A stretch of 64,000 nucleotides of DNA from Bacillus sp. FJAT-29814. Lineage in GTDB: Bacteria; Bacillota; Bacilli; Bacillales; Cytobacillaceae. The notes under the pieces were generated by a model. That model searched no databases. It was given only the letters and a program-made list of their open reading frames with translations, and was not told where the DNA came from. The translations under genes were made by a program, and so were the position numbers. Below are positions 16,095 through 23,639 of this stretch, piece by piece (positions within the stretch are counted from its first letter, which is position 1; every line of letters begins with the position of its first letter). The DNA lies in contig NZ_LMTJ01000004.1 of assembly GCF_001510715.1 (NCBI RefSeq), forward strand, positions 1-64,000, read 5' to 3'.

Positions 16095-17072
16095 ATGAAG
16101 GCGATTACGGTAAAACAACCCGGCGGTGCTGAACAATTACAGGTTGGGGAACATGAAAAACCAATCCCAAAGGATGGGGAATTATTAATTAAAGTAAAGG
16201 CAGCAGCTGTTAATCGAACAGATATCGTTACGAGGGAAAGCAGTTCGGGTTATTTGACCAATCCGATTTTAGGTGTCGAAGTGGCTGGAATTGTTGAAAA
16301 AGCTGGCGCAGGTGCTAAAACAGCAGTTGGCACGCGTGTTATGGGCCTTGTCAATGGCGGAGGTTACGCGGAATACGTCTTGATGCCGGATGACAGAGCG
16401 ATGGTGATTCCAGAAAACCTTTCATTTGAAGAAGCTGCCGCGATTCCTGAAGTATTTTTAACTGCTTATCAAACTTTATTTTGGATTGGCCACTTACGTG
16501 CGGGAGAAACCGTGTTGATTCATGCTGGAGGTAGTGGTGTCGGAACTGCAGCGATTCAGCTTGCCAAACAAATCGGGCAAGCCAATGTCATTACAACAGC
16601 TGGATCCAAAGAGAAATTAGAGTTTTGCCGGTCATTAGGTGCAGATGTTTGTATAAACTATAAAGAACAAAATTTTGACGAGGAAGTATTAAAGGCGACC
16701 AAAAATCAAGGGGTCGATTTGATTCTTGATTTCATTGGTGCATCCTATTGGAGCAAAAATCTTGCCAGTATAAAAGTAGATGGACGATGGGTGTTAATCG
16801 GGATTTTAGGTGGGGCCGCAATAGAAAAATTCAATTTAATGGATGTCATGTCAAAACGGATCCAGCTGACTGGAACGCTGCTCACTCCAAGAAGCGATGA
16901 ATACAAGACAGCACTCACAACTGAATTTTCCTCTAAAGCCTTGGAGCTTTTTCGTACTAACAAGCTCCGTCCCATTGTTGATCATGTATTTTCTCTTAAT
17001 CATGTCCAACAAGCACATGAACATATGGAGAGCAACAGAAATATCGGAAAGATTATTTTAAAAGTAGATTAA
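16095..17072 (+). CDS. NAD(P)H:quinone oxidoreductase, PIG3-like MDR family
   Basis: 325 residues of the zinc-free medium-chain reductase family, closest in look to the PIG3/TP53I3 group, which reduce quinones or enones with NADPH. The N-terminal GroES-like fold (VKAAAVNRTDIVTRE) is followed by the nucleotide-binding Rossmann domain (VLIHAGGSGVGTAAIQLAKQ) and the typical C-terminal NRNIGKIILKVD. Catalytic-zinc Cys residues are absent, as expected. AAAGGGGG precedes the ATG. It is monocistronic, with its own promoter. A paralogue of a different MDR subgroup sits at 44.3-45.3 kb, and both lie near a copy of the AAACGTTT element. Confidence 0.9.
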   Translation: MKAITVKQPGGAEQLQVGEHEKPIPKDGELLIKVKAAAVNRTDIVTRESSSGYLTNPILGVEVAGIVEKAGAGAKTAVGTRVMGLVNGGGYAEYVLMPDDRAMVIPENLSFEEAAAIPEVFLTAYQTLFWIGHLRAGETVLIHAGGSGVGTAAIQLAKQIGQANVITTAGSKEKLEFCRSLGADVCINYKEQNFDEEVLKATKNQGVDLILDFIGASYWSKNLASIKVDGRWVLIGILGGAAIEKFNLMDVMSKRIQLTGTLLTPRSDEYKTALTTEFSSKALELFRTNKLRPIVDHVFSLNHVQQAHEHMESNRNIGKIILKVD

Positions 17073-17175
17073 CAGTCAATCCTTGCTTACTGTGGTCGGT
17101 TGAAACATCGCTGATACGAAGTTTGCAAACTGGTTCCGACTTCTCCGTATCGATTTTTATGTTGTTTGAGAATTC

Positions 17176-17367
17176 AATAAGCGGAGAATTTCCGGTTATT
17201 GTATTTAGAGGTAGCTCAAGAGGCGGAAATAAGCGGAGATATTCCGGTTAATGGCTCTAAATAAGGTAAAATCCTAGGGTTTTGATAAAATAAGCGGAAA
17301 ACCTCCCCTTATTTTTAAGGAAATATGGGTATTTCCCAATTTAGCCGGAAATTTTCCGTTTATTTTT
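17176..17367 (+). repeat. 190-bp hairpin-rich intergenic repeat, copy A
   Basis: Contains AATAAGCGGAGAATTTCCGG, a second AATAAGCGGAGATATTCCGG, then GGAAATATGGGTATTTCCC and CCGGAAATTTTCCGTTTATT. Each is a small inverted repeat. The whole block aligns end to end with the reverse complement of 35816-36010. No gene is visible in the 371-bp gap; the rest is a terminator. Confidence 0.8.
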
Positions 17368-17390
17368 CCTACGCAGTGAAATCAACATTC

Positions 17391-17446
17391 AATAAAAAAG
17401 GCTGTCCCTAAACGACCCGTTATCGATTTAGGGGCAGCTCTTTTTA
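17391..17446. terminator. Bidirectional terminator between convergent genes
   Basis: GCTGTCCCTAAA (17401-17412) pairs with TTTAGGGGCAGC (17427-17438). U-runs follow on both strands (TCTTTTTATA on plus, CTTTTTTATT on minus). It ends both the quinone oxidoreductase region and the nine-gene operon that finishes with cutC; its plus-strand tail reaches the cutC stop codon. Confidence 0.8.
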
Positions 17447-18196
17447 TAACATGCTCTCTTTTAATGCTTTTACGAATTTAACTGCTGCATTATAATCAAC
17501 TAAGTTATAATCTTCTTGATGAGGGGGTTCTGCAAAAGCAAATGAAACGTTGCCGATTGTAGTAGGATCTCTCCTCCAATTCTTGCAAGAACTATGGTAC
17601 TGAAGAATGCCGGTTTTATTCATTAAAGAGGAACTGTTGGTAGCATTGACGCCACCGCCGGCCAATATTTCGATTTTTTCGCCATATTTATGCTGTAACT
17701 CTGCCAACAAATCAATGCCTTCCATTGCCGTGGATTTCAAACCGCTAGTCAATACCCTTTTTACACCCATATCAATTAATTCTTCCATAGATTGATATGG
17801 GTCCTTTACGCAATCAAAGGCTCTATGAAATATGGCGTCCTTATTATATTTATGAATCATGTCTACTATTGCCTGATTCTTATCCTTGTCTATATTCCCG
17901 TCTTGATCCAGGCAACCAAATACAATCCCTTCAATATCAAAATCCGCTAAAGCCTCGATATCCGCCAATATGGTTCTAAATTCATCATCGTTATAAAAAA
18001 ATCCACCCGGTCGCGGTCTCACCATTGCTACAATGGGAATATGGCAATTTTCAACGACTAACTTTACCGTTCCGATAGAAGGAGTAAGTCCATATAAAAA
18101 CATGGCGTTATTAAGTTCTATACGGTCAGCTCCTGCTCTCTGTGCAGTTAAAGCATCTTCCAGACTACCGCAACATATTTCAGCCATTCTTTCCAT
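17444..18196 (-). CDS. cutC: CutC family protein
   Basis: 250 residues, a TIM-barrel CutC protein: AEICCGSLEDALTAQRAGADRIELN at the N-terminus, VMVRPRPGGFFY, VFGCLDQDGNID, FHRAFDCVKDP and EILAGGGVNATN are all hallmark blocks. The family was named for copper homeostasis in E. coli, but that role is disputed and its reaction is unknown. Here it is the last gene of a sugar-acid PTS operon, 106 bp after the SIS gene, which supports a carbohydrate role. GGAGG lies 14 bases ahead, so the ribosome binding site is not ideal; a GGTGA is closer. Confidence 0.88.
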   Translation of the reverse strand: MERMAEICCGSLEDALTAQRAGADRIELNNAMFLYGLTPSIGTVKLVVENCHIPIVAMVRPRPGGFFYNDDEFRTILADIEALADFDIEGIVFGCLDQDGNIDKDKNQAIVDMIHKYNKDAIFHRAFDCVKDPYQSMEELIDMGVKRVLTSGLKSTAMEGIDLLAELQHKYGEKIEILAGGGVNATNSSSLMNKTGILQYHSSCKNWRRDPTTIGNVSFAFAEPPHQEDYNLVDYNAAVKFVKALKESML

Positions 18197-18302
18197 TATT
18201 TTTCACCCAACCTCCAACCTTTTTAAAAACATATATGAAAATAGCCGAATTCAGCTATATGAATCCGACCACATGTCTTCGATAAAAACCAAGCTCAAAA
18301 CC

Positions 18303-19037
18303 CTACCTCAACACACCAATTCTTCCCTGGTATTTTTCCACCAAACGGCGATTATGCTCATCAGCGCCATCAATATTTCCGCTTAGGAAAATCGGAGGCT
18401 CAAAACCTTTGTCTGCCATGATTTTCACCGCTTCAGCCAGAATCGCATTAAGAATGACCGCCCCCACTACAGTTGAGGTTGGGCCAAATGGCACGCTTAC
18501 CTTTTCATAGGTTAGCGACGCATCTCCTTTTGCCGAGTAGTTATCAATCACTAAATCGACTGAATTATACAAGTGCTTGCCGCTATCATGTCTCGATGGC
18601 TGGCTCTGTGAATATTCCATAGACGTGATCCCGATGACAAATGCTCCTTTGGCTTTCGCTTCTTGTGCTACATCGACTGGAACAGGATTCCGCCCGGAAG
18701 TCGAAATGACAAACATCACATCTTCTTTTCGGATGTCTTGATCCTTCATAAATTCCTGAGCCAATCCATTCTGGCGTTCCAATTCCGAGGAGCGGAGCGC
18801 ACCCTCGTGCAGCATTAATGGCTCATAAAGAATCGGGTTGATCGGCACGAGTCCCCCGGCACGATAGCAAACCTCTTCCGTTAAGATATGCGAGTGCCCA
18901 CAGCCGAACAGCTGAATAATGCCGCCGGCCTGAATCGCTTCTGCTACTTTTTCTGCTGCTTCTCTAAGTTTGCCAGATTCATTTTTTTCAACAAGCTCAA
19001 TTTTCTCTTTTGCCTTTTCGAAGTATTTCGTTAACAT
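18303..19037 (-). CDS. SIS-domain protein (UPF0309-type)
   Basis: 244 residues. A single SIS (sugar isomerase) domain: IIQLFGCGHSHILTEEVCYRAGGLVPINPI and VMFVISTSGRNPVPVDVA are the phosphosugar-binding loops, followed by STVVGAVILNAILAEAV. UPF0309 members are presumed phosphosugar isomerases or etherases. The ATG at 19037 has GAGGGG nine bases ahead, whereas the ATG three codons upstream overlaps that site and the KDGP aldolase stop. The gene starts right behind the aldolase gene and probably supplies an isomerisation or ring-opening step before it. Confidence 0.82.
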   Translation of the reverse strand: MLTKYFEKAKEKIELVEKNESGKLREAAEKVAEAIQAGGIIQLFGCGHSHILTEEVCYRAGGLVPINPILYEPLMLHEGALRSSELERQNGLAQEFMKDQDIRKEDVMFVISTSGRNPVPVDVAQEAKAKGAFVIGITSMEYSQSQPSRHDSGKHLYNSVDLVIDNYSAKGDASLTYEKVSVPFGPTSTVVGAVILNAILAEAVKIMADKGFEPPIFLSGNIDGADEHNRRLVEKYQGRIGVLR

Positions 19038-19042
19038 TAGCT

Positions 19043-19759
19043 TCATCCCCTCACCAAACGAACAATTTTTGCCACTTCTTCTGGAATCGTTCTTCCGGTA
19101 TTTTTGTCAATCGTAGAGCCAAATATATGTGGCATGAAAACAGGAATTCCTGTTTCTCTCACCGCGTCCACAATCGCAACAATATTATCGGCTGAAATGC
19201 CGCCTGCAGGCTCAATGGAAACAATACCCTTCTCAGCCGCGACCCGACATAAATAAACTAATTCTTCTAGATGGGTAACCCCTTTTAAAGGCATGAATTT
19301 AATCGATTCCACTCCCATCGAGACGGCCAAATCCACTAAATCTTCTACCCTCATTTCCATGCCGGACAACTTTACATAGCCCACTTTCCTGGCCGGCGAA
19401 ACAAGCCCGTTTACTGCTTGGTCAAGGCCTTTTGCCTTTAAAAAGCCCCTGGAATAACTTGATTTTTCAAAGGGCTGATTGATATGTCCCGGATTGGAGC
19501 CCGCGGCAATATCCAACACCTTATCCCAGTTTGCGGGATTTCCGTTATCCCCTAATCCGACACTGACAACGGGTGCCACTTCTTTTAATTCAGCGACTTT
19601 TTTTATGCCATCGGCAATCATCGCAAAATCCGAAGATACGATGCCCGGGACAACAAAACCCTGGCCCGCTTCTAAGATTTCCTCTGCATTTTCCCTGTCT
19701 TTTGCCAAAAAATTAAACAGCAAAAAATCGTCCAGCTTATTCAGCTTTCTTAAATCCAT
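19043..19759 (-). CDS. dgaF: 2-dehydro-3-deoxy-phosphogluconate aldolase, DgaF family
   Basis: 238 residues of the DgaF/DUF1341 KDGP aldolase family, which splits 2-keto-3-deoxy-6-phosphogluconate into pyruvate and glyceraldehyde-3-phosphate. Recognisable blocks are PVVSVGLGDNGNPANWDKV, NPGHINQPFEK, GYVKLSGM, IKFMPLKGVTHLEEL (catalytic Lys region) and SIEPAGGIS. The ATG at 19759 has GAGGGTG six bases ahead; the gene overlaps the end of the creatininase gene by 23 bp, indicating translational coupling. It defines the end product of this operon. Confidence 0.88.
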   Translation of the reverse strand: MDLRKLNKLDDFLLFNFLAKDRENAEEILEAGQGFVVPGIVSSDFAMIADGIKKVAELKEVAPVVSVGLGDNGNPANWDKVLDIAAGSNPGHINQPFEKSSYSRGFLKAKGLDQAVNGLVSPARKVGYVKLSGMEMRVEDLVDLAVSMGVESIKFMPLKGVTHLEELVYLCRVAAEKGIVSIEPAGGISADNIVAIVDAVRETGIPVFMPHIFGSTIDKNTGRTIPEEVAKIVRLVRG

Positions 19760-20477
19760 CCTTCGCACCCTCAATCAGCTTAACCATATTTTCAATCGCG
19801 ACTTCAATAATTTTTTCCCCTTTTTCCTTTGTGGCAAGAGTTGCATTCCCTAAAACAGCTGTGGAGGTAAACTCTTCCCATGGGGTTGGAGTGACATCAG
19901 CACTCATCGGAATTTGCGGGTCCTCAGCAAGCGCTTTTGACATGTCCACGTATTCCTCAGCCAAATAAAGCATATAGGACGTTTCAATTTCGCAAGCATG
20001 GAAATAGCTTGAATGGGCCGACTTCGCATCCCTCACTTCCTCGGTCACCTTTTTCACGCCTGGGTAGAAGAGGTAGAGGATTTTAAAGTCGGGATATTGG
20101 GCGTAAAGCTTGCGAGCGGCCTCTTTCATCGCAACCGCATTGCCCAAATGGCCGTTGATCATCGCAAATACACGGAATCCCTGTTCATAAAGGCTGACCC
20201 CAATATCATAAATGAAGCTGATTAACGAATCGTTGCTGATATTGATGCTTCCCGGGAAGTTCTTTAAACTCCAAACCTGTCCATATGGCAAGGTTGGCAG
20301 CACAAAAGCTCCCGTTTTCTCGGCAACACGTTCAGAAAGCCGTTCCGCTAAATAGTTATCCGTTCCAAGCGGAAGGTGGGGGCCATGTGCTTCAACAGCC
20401 CCAATCGGCAAAATCGCCACTAGACTTTTTTCAATTTTTTCTTTGACTTCAAAGGAATTTTCAGTTTGAAAAATCAT
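19737..20477 (-). CDS. Creatininase-family amidohydrolase
   Basis: 246 residues with the creatininase metal-binding layout: ILPIGAVEAHGPHLPLGTD near the N-terminus (His and Asp ligands), INGHLGNAVAMKEAAR in the middle and SYFHACEIETSYML later. The family hydrolyses cyclic amides (creatinine) or formylated/lactam-like intermediates in cofactor pathways. Within a PTS operon that ends in KDGP aldolase it most likely opens or deamidates a modified sugar acid. The ribosome binding site (GGGGCG) is modest. It is 15 bp downstream of the phosphotriesterase-like gene. Confidence 0.85.
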   Translation of the reverse strand: MIFQTENSFEVKEKIEKSLVAILPIGAVEAHGPHLPLGTDNYLAERLSERVAEKTGAFVLPTLPYGQVWSLKNFPGSINISNDSLISFIYDIGVSLYEQGFRVFAMINGHLGNAVAMKEAARKLYAQYPDFKILYLFYPGVKKVTEEVRDAKSAHSSYFHACEIETSYMLYLAEEYVDMSKALAEDPQIPMSADVTPTPWEEFTSTAVLGNATLATKEKGEKIIEVAIENMVKLIEGAKDGFKKAE

Positions 20478-20492
20478 GCTGCAGCGCCCCTT

Positions 20493-21485
20493 TTATTTTT
20501 TAAATGCAAAGCAACGAGCCGGATTGTCGATAAAGAATTTGCGGATTAATTTCTCGCCGTCAAAGCCTTGTGAGTTCGCGTCATCAATAAAGCGCGGCAC
20601 CCATTTGGCGATGATATATTCAAGACCTAGACCGTAATCATAGTGCTTATAATACGTTTTTCTTGCGGTATCGCCGCTGACCAAGATTTGATCCTCATAC
20701 CCTTTTTTCACAAGTTCCAAAATACAGGCAATCCGCGTGCTTTCCGGAGCATATTTAATTTTGGCAATGCCATCAAAGCTTAAAAAAGCACCGGTTTTGG
20801 CAATTTGCTCGTGATAGTATGGATCCGGGTTGCGGTCCATGTGGCCGAAGCTCATATAAGAAAGGTCGACACCTTCACTTTTTAGCAATTCAATTTGCTC
20901 AAGTCCCATTGTACCTGCTTCGGTATGGGAGTGCATGGGAGCCTTCGTTTCGTGATGGGCACGGGCTACCGCACGCAATGTTTTCTCCTCCAGCGGCGTG
21001 ATCCGGTTATAGCCTGTGCCAAACTTCACCTGTCCCGCTTTAAAAGGGGTGCCTTCCAATCCCTCTTCCACTTCACGAATTACGATGTCAGTCAATTCAT
21101 TGATCGAGGCCGCATCAATCCACTCTGCATACGTATTGTAGTTACCAATAATCGGCTTTAATTCTTCTTTTATTTTCGCGTCCCAAAGGAAGCTCTTATT
21201 AAAGCCTGCTGTCCCAACAATATGAATATCCAGCTCGTCCGAGATTTCTTTAACAGCCTGCACATCACGGCCGTAATCGATGGCAGTGGCATCAACGATG
21301 GACCGCCCGCCATGATTTTTAAAATCAAGTACATCCAATTTTGATTTTTCTTTATCATCAAGCAAAAGATCATCTGCACCGCGCTCTGCCCAATAGGCAG
21401 GACGGCAAACGATATGTTCATGCGAATAAGTAAAGCCCAATTCTTCCGGTTTGATATCGCCTTTTAATGTACGTATGAAACTCAT
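20493..21485 (-). CDS. Phosphotriesterase-like metal hydrolase
   Basis: 330 residues of the phosphotriesterase-related amidohydrolase family. The N-terminal metal motif is YSHEHIVC, followed by SIVDATAIDYGRD, VKFGTGYN (Lys of the bridged metal site), APMHSHTEAGTMGLEQ and SFGHMDRNPDP; LVSGDTARKTY carries the last metal Asp. Most such proteins are lactonases rather than true phosphotriesterases. GGAGG lies eight bases before the ATG at 21485; a longer TTG-started frame reads through that site. Next to a creatininase it suggests opening of a lactone or lactam of a phosphorylated sugar acid. Confidence 0.87.
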   Translation of the reverse strand: MSFIRTLKGDIKPEELGFTYSHEHIVCRPAYWAERGADDLLLDDKEKSKLDVLDFKNHGGRSIVDATAIDYGRDVQAVKEISDELDIHIVGTAGFNKSFLWDAKIKEELKPIIGNYNTYAEWIDAASINELTDIVIREVEEGLEGTPFKAGQVKFGTGYNRITPLEEKTLRAVARAHHETKAPMHSHTEAGTMGLEQIELLKSEGVDLSYMSFGHMDRNPDPYYHEQIAKTGAFLSFDGIAKIKYAPESTRIACILELVKKGYEDQILVSGDTARKTYYKHYDYGLGLEYIIAKWVPRFIDDANSQGFDGEKLIRKFFIDNPARCFAFKK

Positions 21486-21520
21486 GTTGAGAACCTCCAA
21501 TCAAGTAGTAAAAACGAATA

Positions 21521-21546
21521 AGTAAAGGGCCGTGACGCCCTTTACT
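21521..21546 (-). other. Intercistronic hairpin between PTS IIC and hydrolase genes
   Basis: AGTAAAGGGC and GCCCTTTACT form a perfect 10-bp stem with a 6-nt loop in the 76-bp gap inside the operon. Without a strong U-tail it is more likely an mRNA-stability or processing element than a full terminator, and may set the ratio between transporter and enzymes. Confidence 0.6.
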
Positions 21547-21561
21547 CAAAAAAGTACTAGT

Positions 21562-22863
21562 TTAAAAGAATAATTGCGCCAGCATTTTTACAATTGGTCC
21601 AAGAACAAACATGTCATTATCAGCGGCCCACATAGCAGTATCAGGAATCGTATCTGAAACTAAGAAGTGAACCATGATATATTGACCCCATGCAACAACG
21701 GTCGAAGTGACAAATCCGCCGATCAATGCACCGCGCACCCCACCGGTTGAGTTACCGAATACCCCTGCAGTTGCGCCGTGGAAGAATAATACGATCATTG
21801 TCGGAACAAACACATAAGCTACTGTATTACCAATTACCACTAGCCAAATCAATGATCCGGCAAATGCACCCAAGAAACCAAGAATTACGGCATTTGGCGC
21901 GAATGTGAAGACAACTGGGCAGTCAAGTGCCGGAATCGCACCCGGAACTAGCTTTGTTGCAATCCCGTTAAACGCAGGGACTATTTCACCGATGAACATC
22001 TTAACGCCAAGCAAGACGACGGCAATACCACCGGCAAATGTAAATGACTGAATGATGGAATACATGATAAAGTTTTGTCCCGCTGCCCCTTTAATCAATT
22101 CTTGAGAGGCTGGGGTGCCTTTTAAGGTGATAATGATAGCGCCAATCAGGAATAATAACCCCATTGTTAAAGCAGTAATAACATTGGAATCCCTTAAGAA
22201 TTCAAGACCTTTTGGCAATTTGATTTTTTCCGAGTCATTTTCCTTGTTACCAAGGACTTTTCCAAGTAACGCTGCTAGGATGGCAACGACTGCGGATGTA
22301 TGCCCCAATGCAATGGCGTTGCCGCCAGTTACTTTTCTCATAAACGGCTGGACAAGGGCTGGTTGGAATGTCCAGTATAACCCCATGAAAATTGACAAGA
22401 AAGCGACTAACCCTATGAAGGATACGTTTTCTTTACCGACTGAGTTAACAATGATCCCCGCAAAGATTGTCGTTGTCCAGAACATCATATGCCCTGTTAG
22501 ATAGATATATTTAAACTTGGTGAAACGGGCAAGCAATACGTTAATTAGGAATCCAAGGAACATCGCCAATGTGACAGCAGAACCAAATTCAATGTTAAAT
22601 TGGGTTTGCCCCATGAATTTGCCTAAACTGCCGGCTTCAAGTCCAAATACTTCAGCCCACATCGGCTGAAAGATATTCAAAGCGCCGACGATGATTCCGG
22701 CACCAGCATTGATAATCAGGAATCCGATCATGGCTTTAAACGTTCCGCTAACTGTTTGGCTAGCTGTCTTTTTCTGCAATAATAAACCTAGTAGAACAAT
22801 AAAACCGATTAAGAATGCAGGAACACCGAATATATTATTTGCAATCCAAGTAAGTATTTCCAT
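21562..22863 (-). CDS. PTS transporter IIC, ascorbate (SgaT/UlaA) family
   Basis: 433 residues, integral membrane with about 10-12 hydrophobic segments. The start (ILTWIANNIFGVPAFLIGFIVLLGLLLQKK), GKFMGQTQFNIEFGSAVTLAMFLGF and TGHMMFWTTTIFAGI are typical of the SgaT/UlaA type IIC. It moves and, with IIB, phosphorylates a sugar or sugar acid. GGGAGAGG precedes the ATG. It lies 24 bp after the IIB gene. The downstream enzymes are not those of ascorbate catabolism, so the substrate probably differs from L-ascorbate. Confidence 0.92.
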   Translation of the reverse strand: MEILTWIANNIFGVPAFLIGFIVLLGLLLQKKTASQTVSGTFKAMIGFLIINAGAGIIVGALNIFQPMWAEVFGLEAGSLGKFMGQTQFNIEFGSAVTLAMFLGFLINVLLARFTKFKYIYLTGHMMFWTTTIFAGIIVNSVGKENVSFIGLVAFLSIFMGLYWTFQPALVQPFMRKVTGGNAIALGHTSAVVAILAALLGKVLGNKENDSEKIKLPKGLEFLRDSNVITALTMGLLFLIGAIIITLKGTPASQELIKGAAGQNFIMYSIIQSFTFAGGIAVVLLGVKMFIGEIVPAFNGIATKLVPGAIPALDCPVVFTFAPNAVILGFLGAFAGSLIWLVVIGNTVAYVFVPTMIVLFFHGATAGVFGNSTGGVRGALIGGFVTSTVVAWGQYIMVHFLVSDTIPDTAMWAADNDMFVLGPIVKMLAQLFF

Positions 22864-22887
22864 ACTTTTCCTCTCCCTTAATTATAT

Positions 22888-23157
22888 TTATTGGTTAAAA
22901 TGGCTTTCTAATGCTTGCTTGATCTCATTTAAATCAAAGTAGTTGTTGACGATGACAATTTTGGAAGAATGCCCTGACAGAGATTGAGCCAATTCATTGC
23001 TGGTAATAATCAAATCAGGTCTTTCACTCGAAGCGCTGGATACGTCCGTGTTATCCACATCAGCATTAATCCCCATTTGACGCAACACAGTATCCACATT
23101 CATTCGCAAAATCAAGCTTGTTCCTTGGCCCAATCCACATACACATAAAATTTTCAT
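22888..23157 (-). CDS. PTS IIB, lactose/ascorbate type
   Basis: 89 residues. The N-terminal P-loop MKILCVCGLGQGTS carries the phosphorylated Cys (CGLGQGTS), as in UlaB/SgcB-like IIB proteins, followed by a compact alpha/beta fold (DLIITSNELAQSL, KIVIVNNYFD). Its ATG shares one base with the IIA stop (TAATG), so the two are translationally coupled; GGGAGG within the IIA end is the ribosome binding site. Confidence 0.92.
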   Translation of the reverse strand: MKILCVCGLGQGTSLILRMNVDTVLRQMGINADVDNTDVSSASSERPDLIITSNELAQSLSGHSSKIVIVNNYFDLNEIKQALESHFNQ

Positions 23158-23597
23158 TATTCGTTCCTCCCAATCATTTGAGTTAATTCATTAATAGTAG
23201 TGATTTCTGATAACTTATTTACATTTTCCTGGCTGTTTAATAACTGCATTAATTTTTGCAATAACGTTAAATGTTCGTCACTGGATGAAGCCCCTAACGC
23301 GAAGACAAAATGCACTGGGTCATTGGTGGCACTGCCAAATTTCACAGCCTTTTTCAATCTGATGAATGAAACAGATGCTTCATTCACGCCGTCTTCCGGC
23401 CTTGCATGCGGAAGAGCAATTCTAGGCGCTAACACGAAGTATGGCCCATTTTTGTGATACGAATTGACCATCGCCTCAATATATCTTTCCTCCACAGCCC
23501 CTCCTTCCACTAGAAGTTGCCCAGCCGCCTTTATCGCTTCCTCTGGAGTGGACGCCTCGACGTCAAAAGCTACAAGACCTTCCTCCAAAAATTTCAT
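23157..23597 (-). CDS. PTS IIA, fructose/mannitol type
   Basis: 146 residues of the PTS_EIIA_2 fold. The phosphorylated His lies in IALPHARPEDG; YFVLAPRIALPHARP and SDEHLTLLQKLMQLL are typical. It passes phosphate from HPr to the coupled IIB. GAGAGGG precedes the ATG, and the PRD regulator lies 42 bp upstream. It is clearly similar to the IIA-like C-terminal domain of that regulator (AIPHAKPEDG). Confidence 0.92.
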   Translation of the reverse strand: MKFLEEGLVAFDVEASTPEEAIKAAGQLLVEGGAVEERYIEAMVNSYHKNGPYFVLAPRIALPHARPEDGVNEASVSFIRLKKAVKFGSATNDPVHFVFALGASSSDEHLTLLQKLMQLLNSQENVNKLSEITTINELTQMIGRNE

Positions 23598-23639
23598 TTT
23601 AAAACCCTCTCTCCTTTAGTTGTCTTTTCTTAGGATGAT

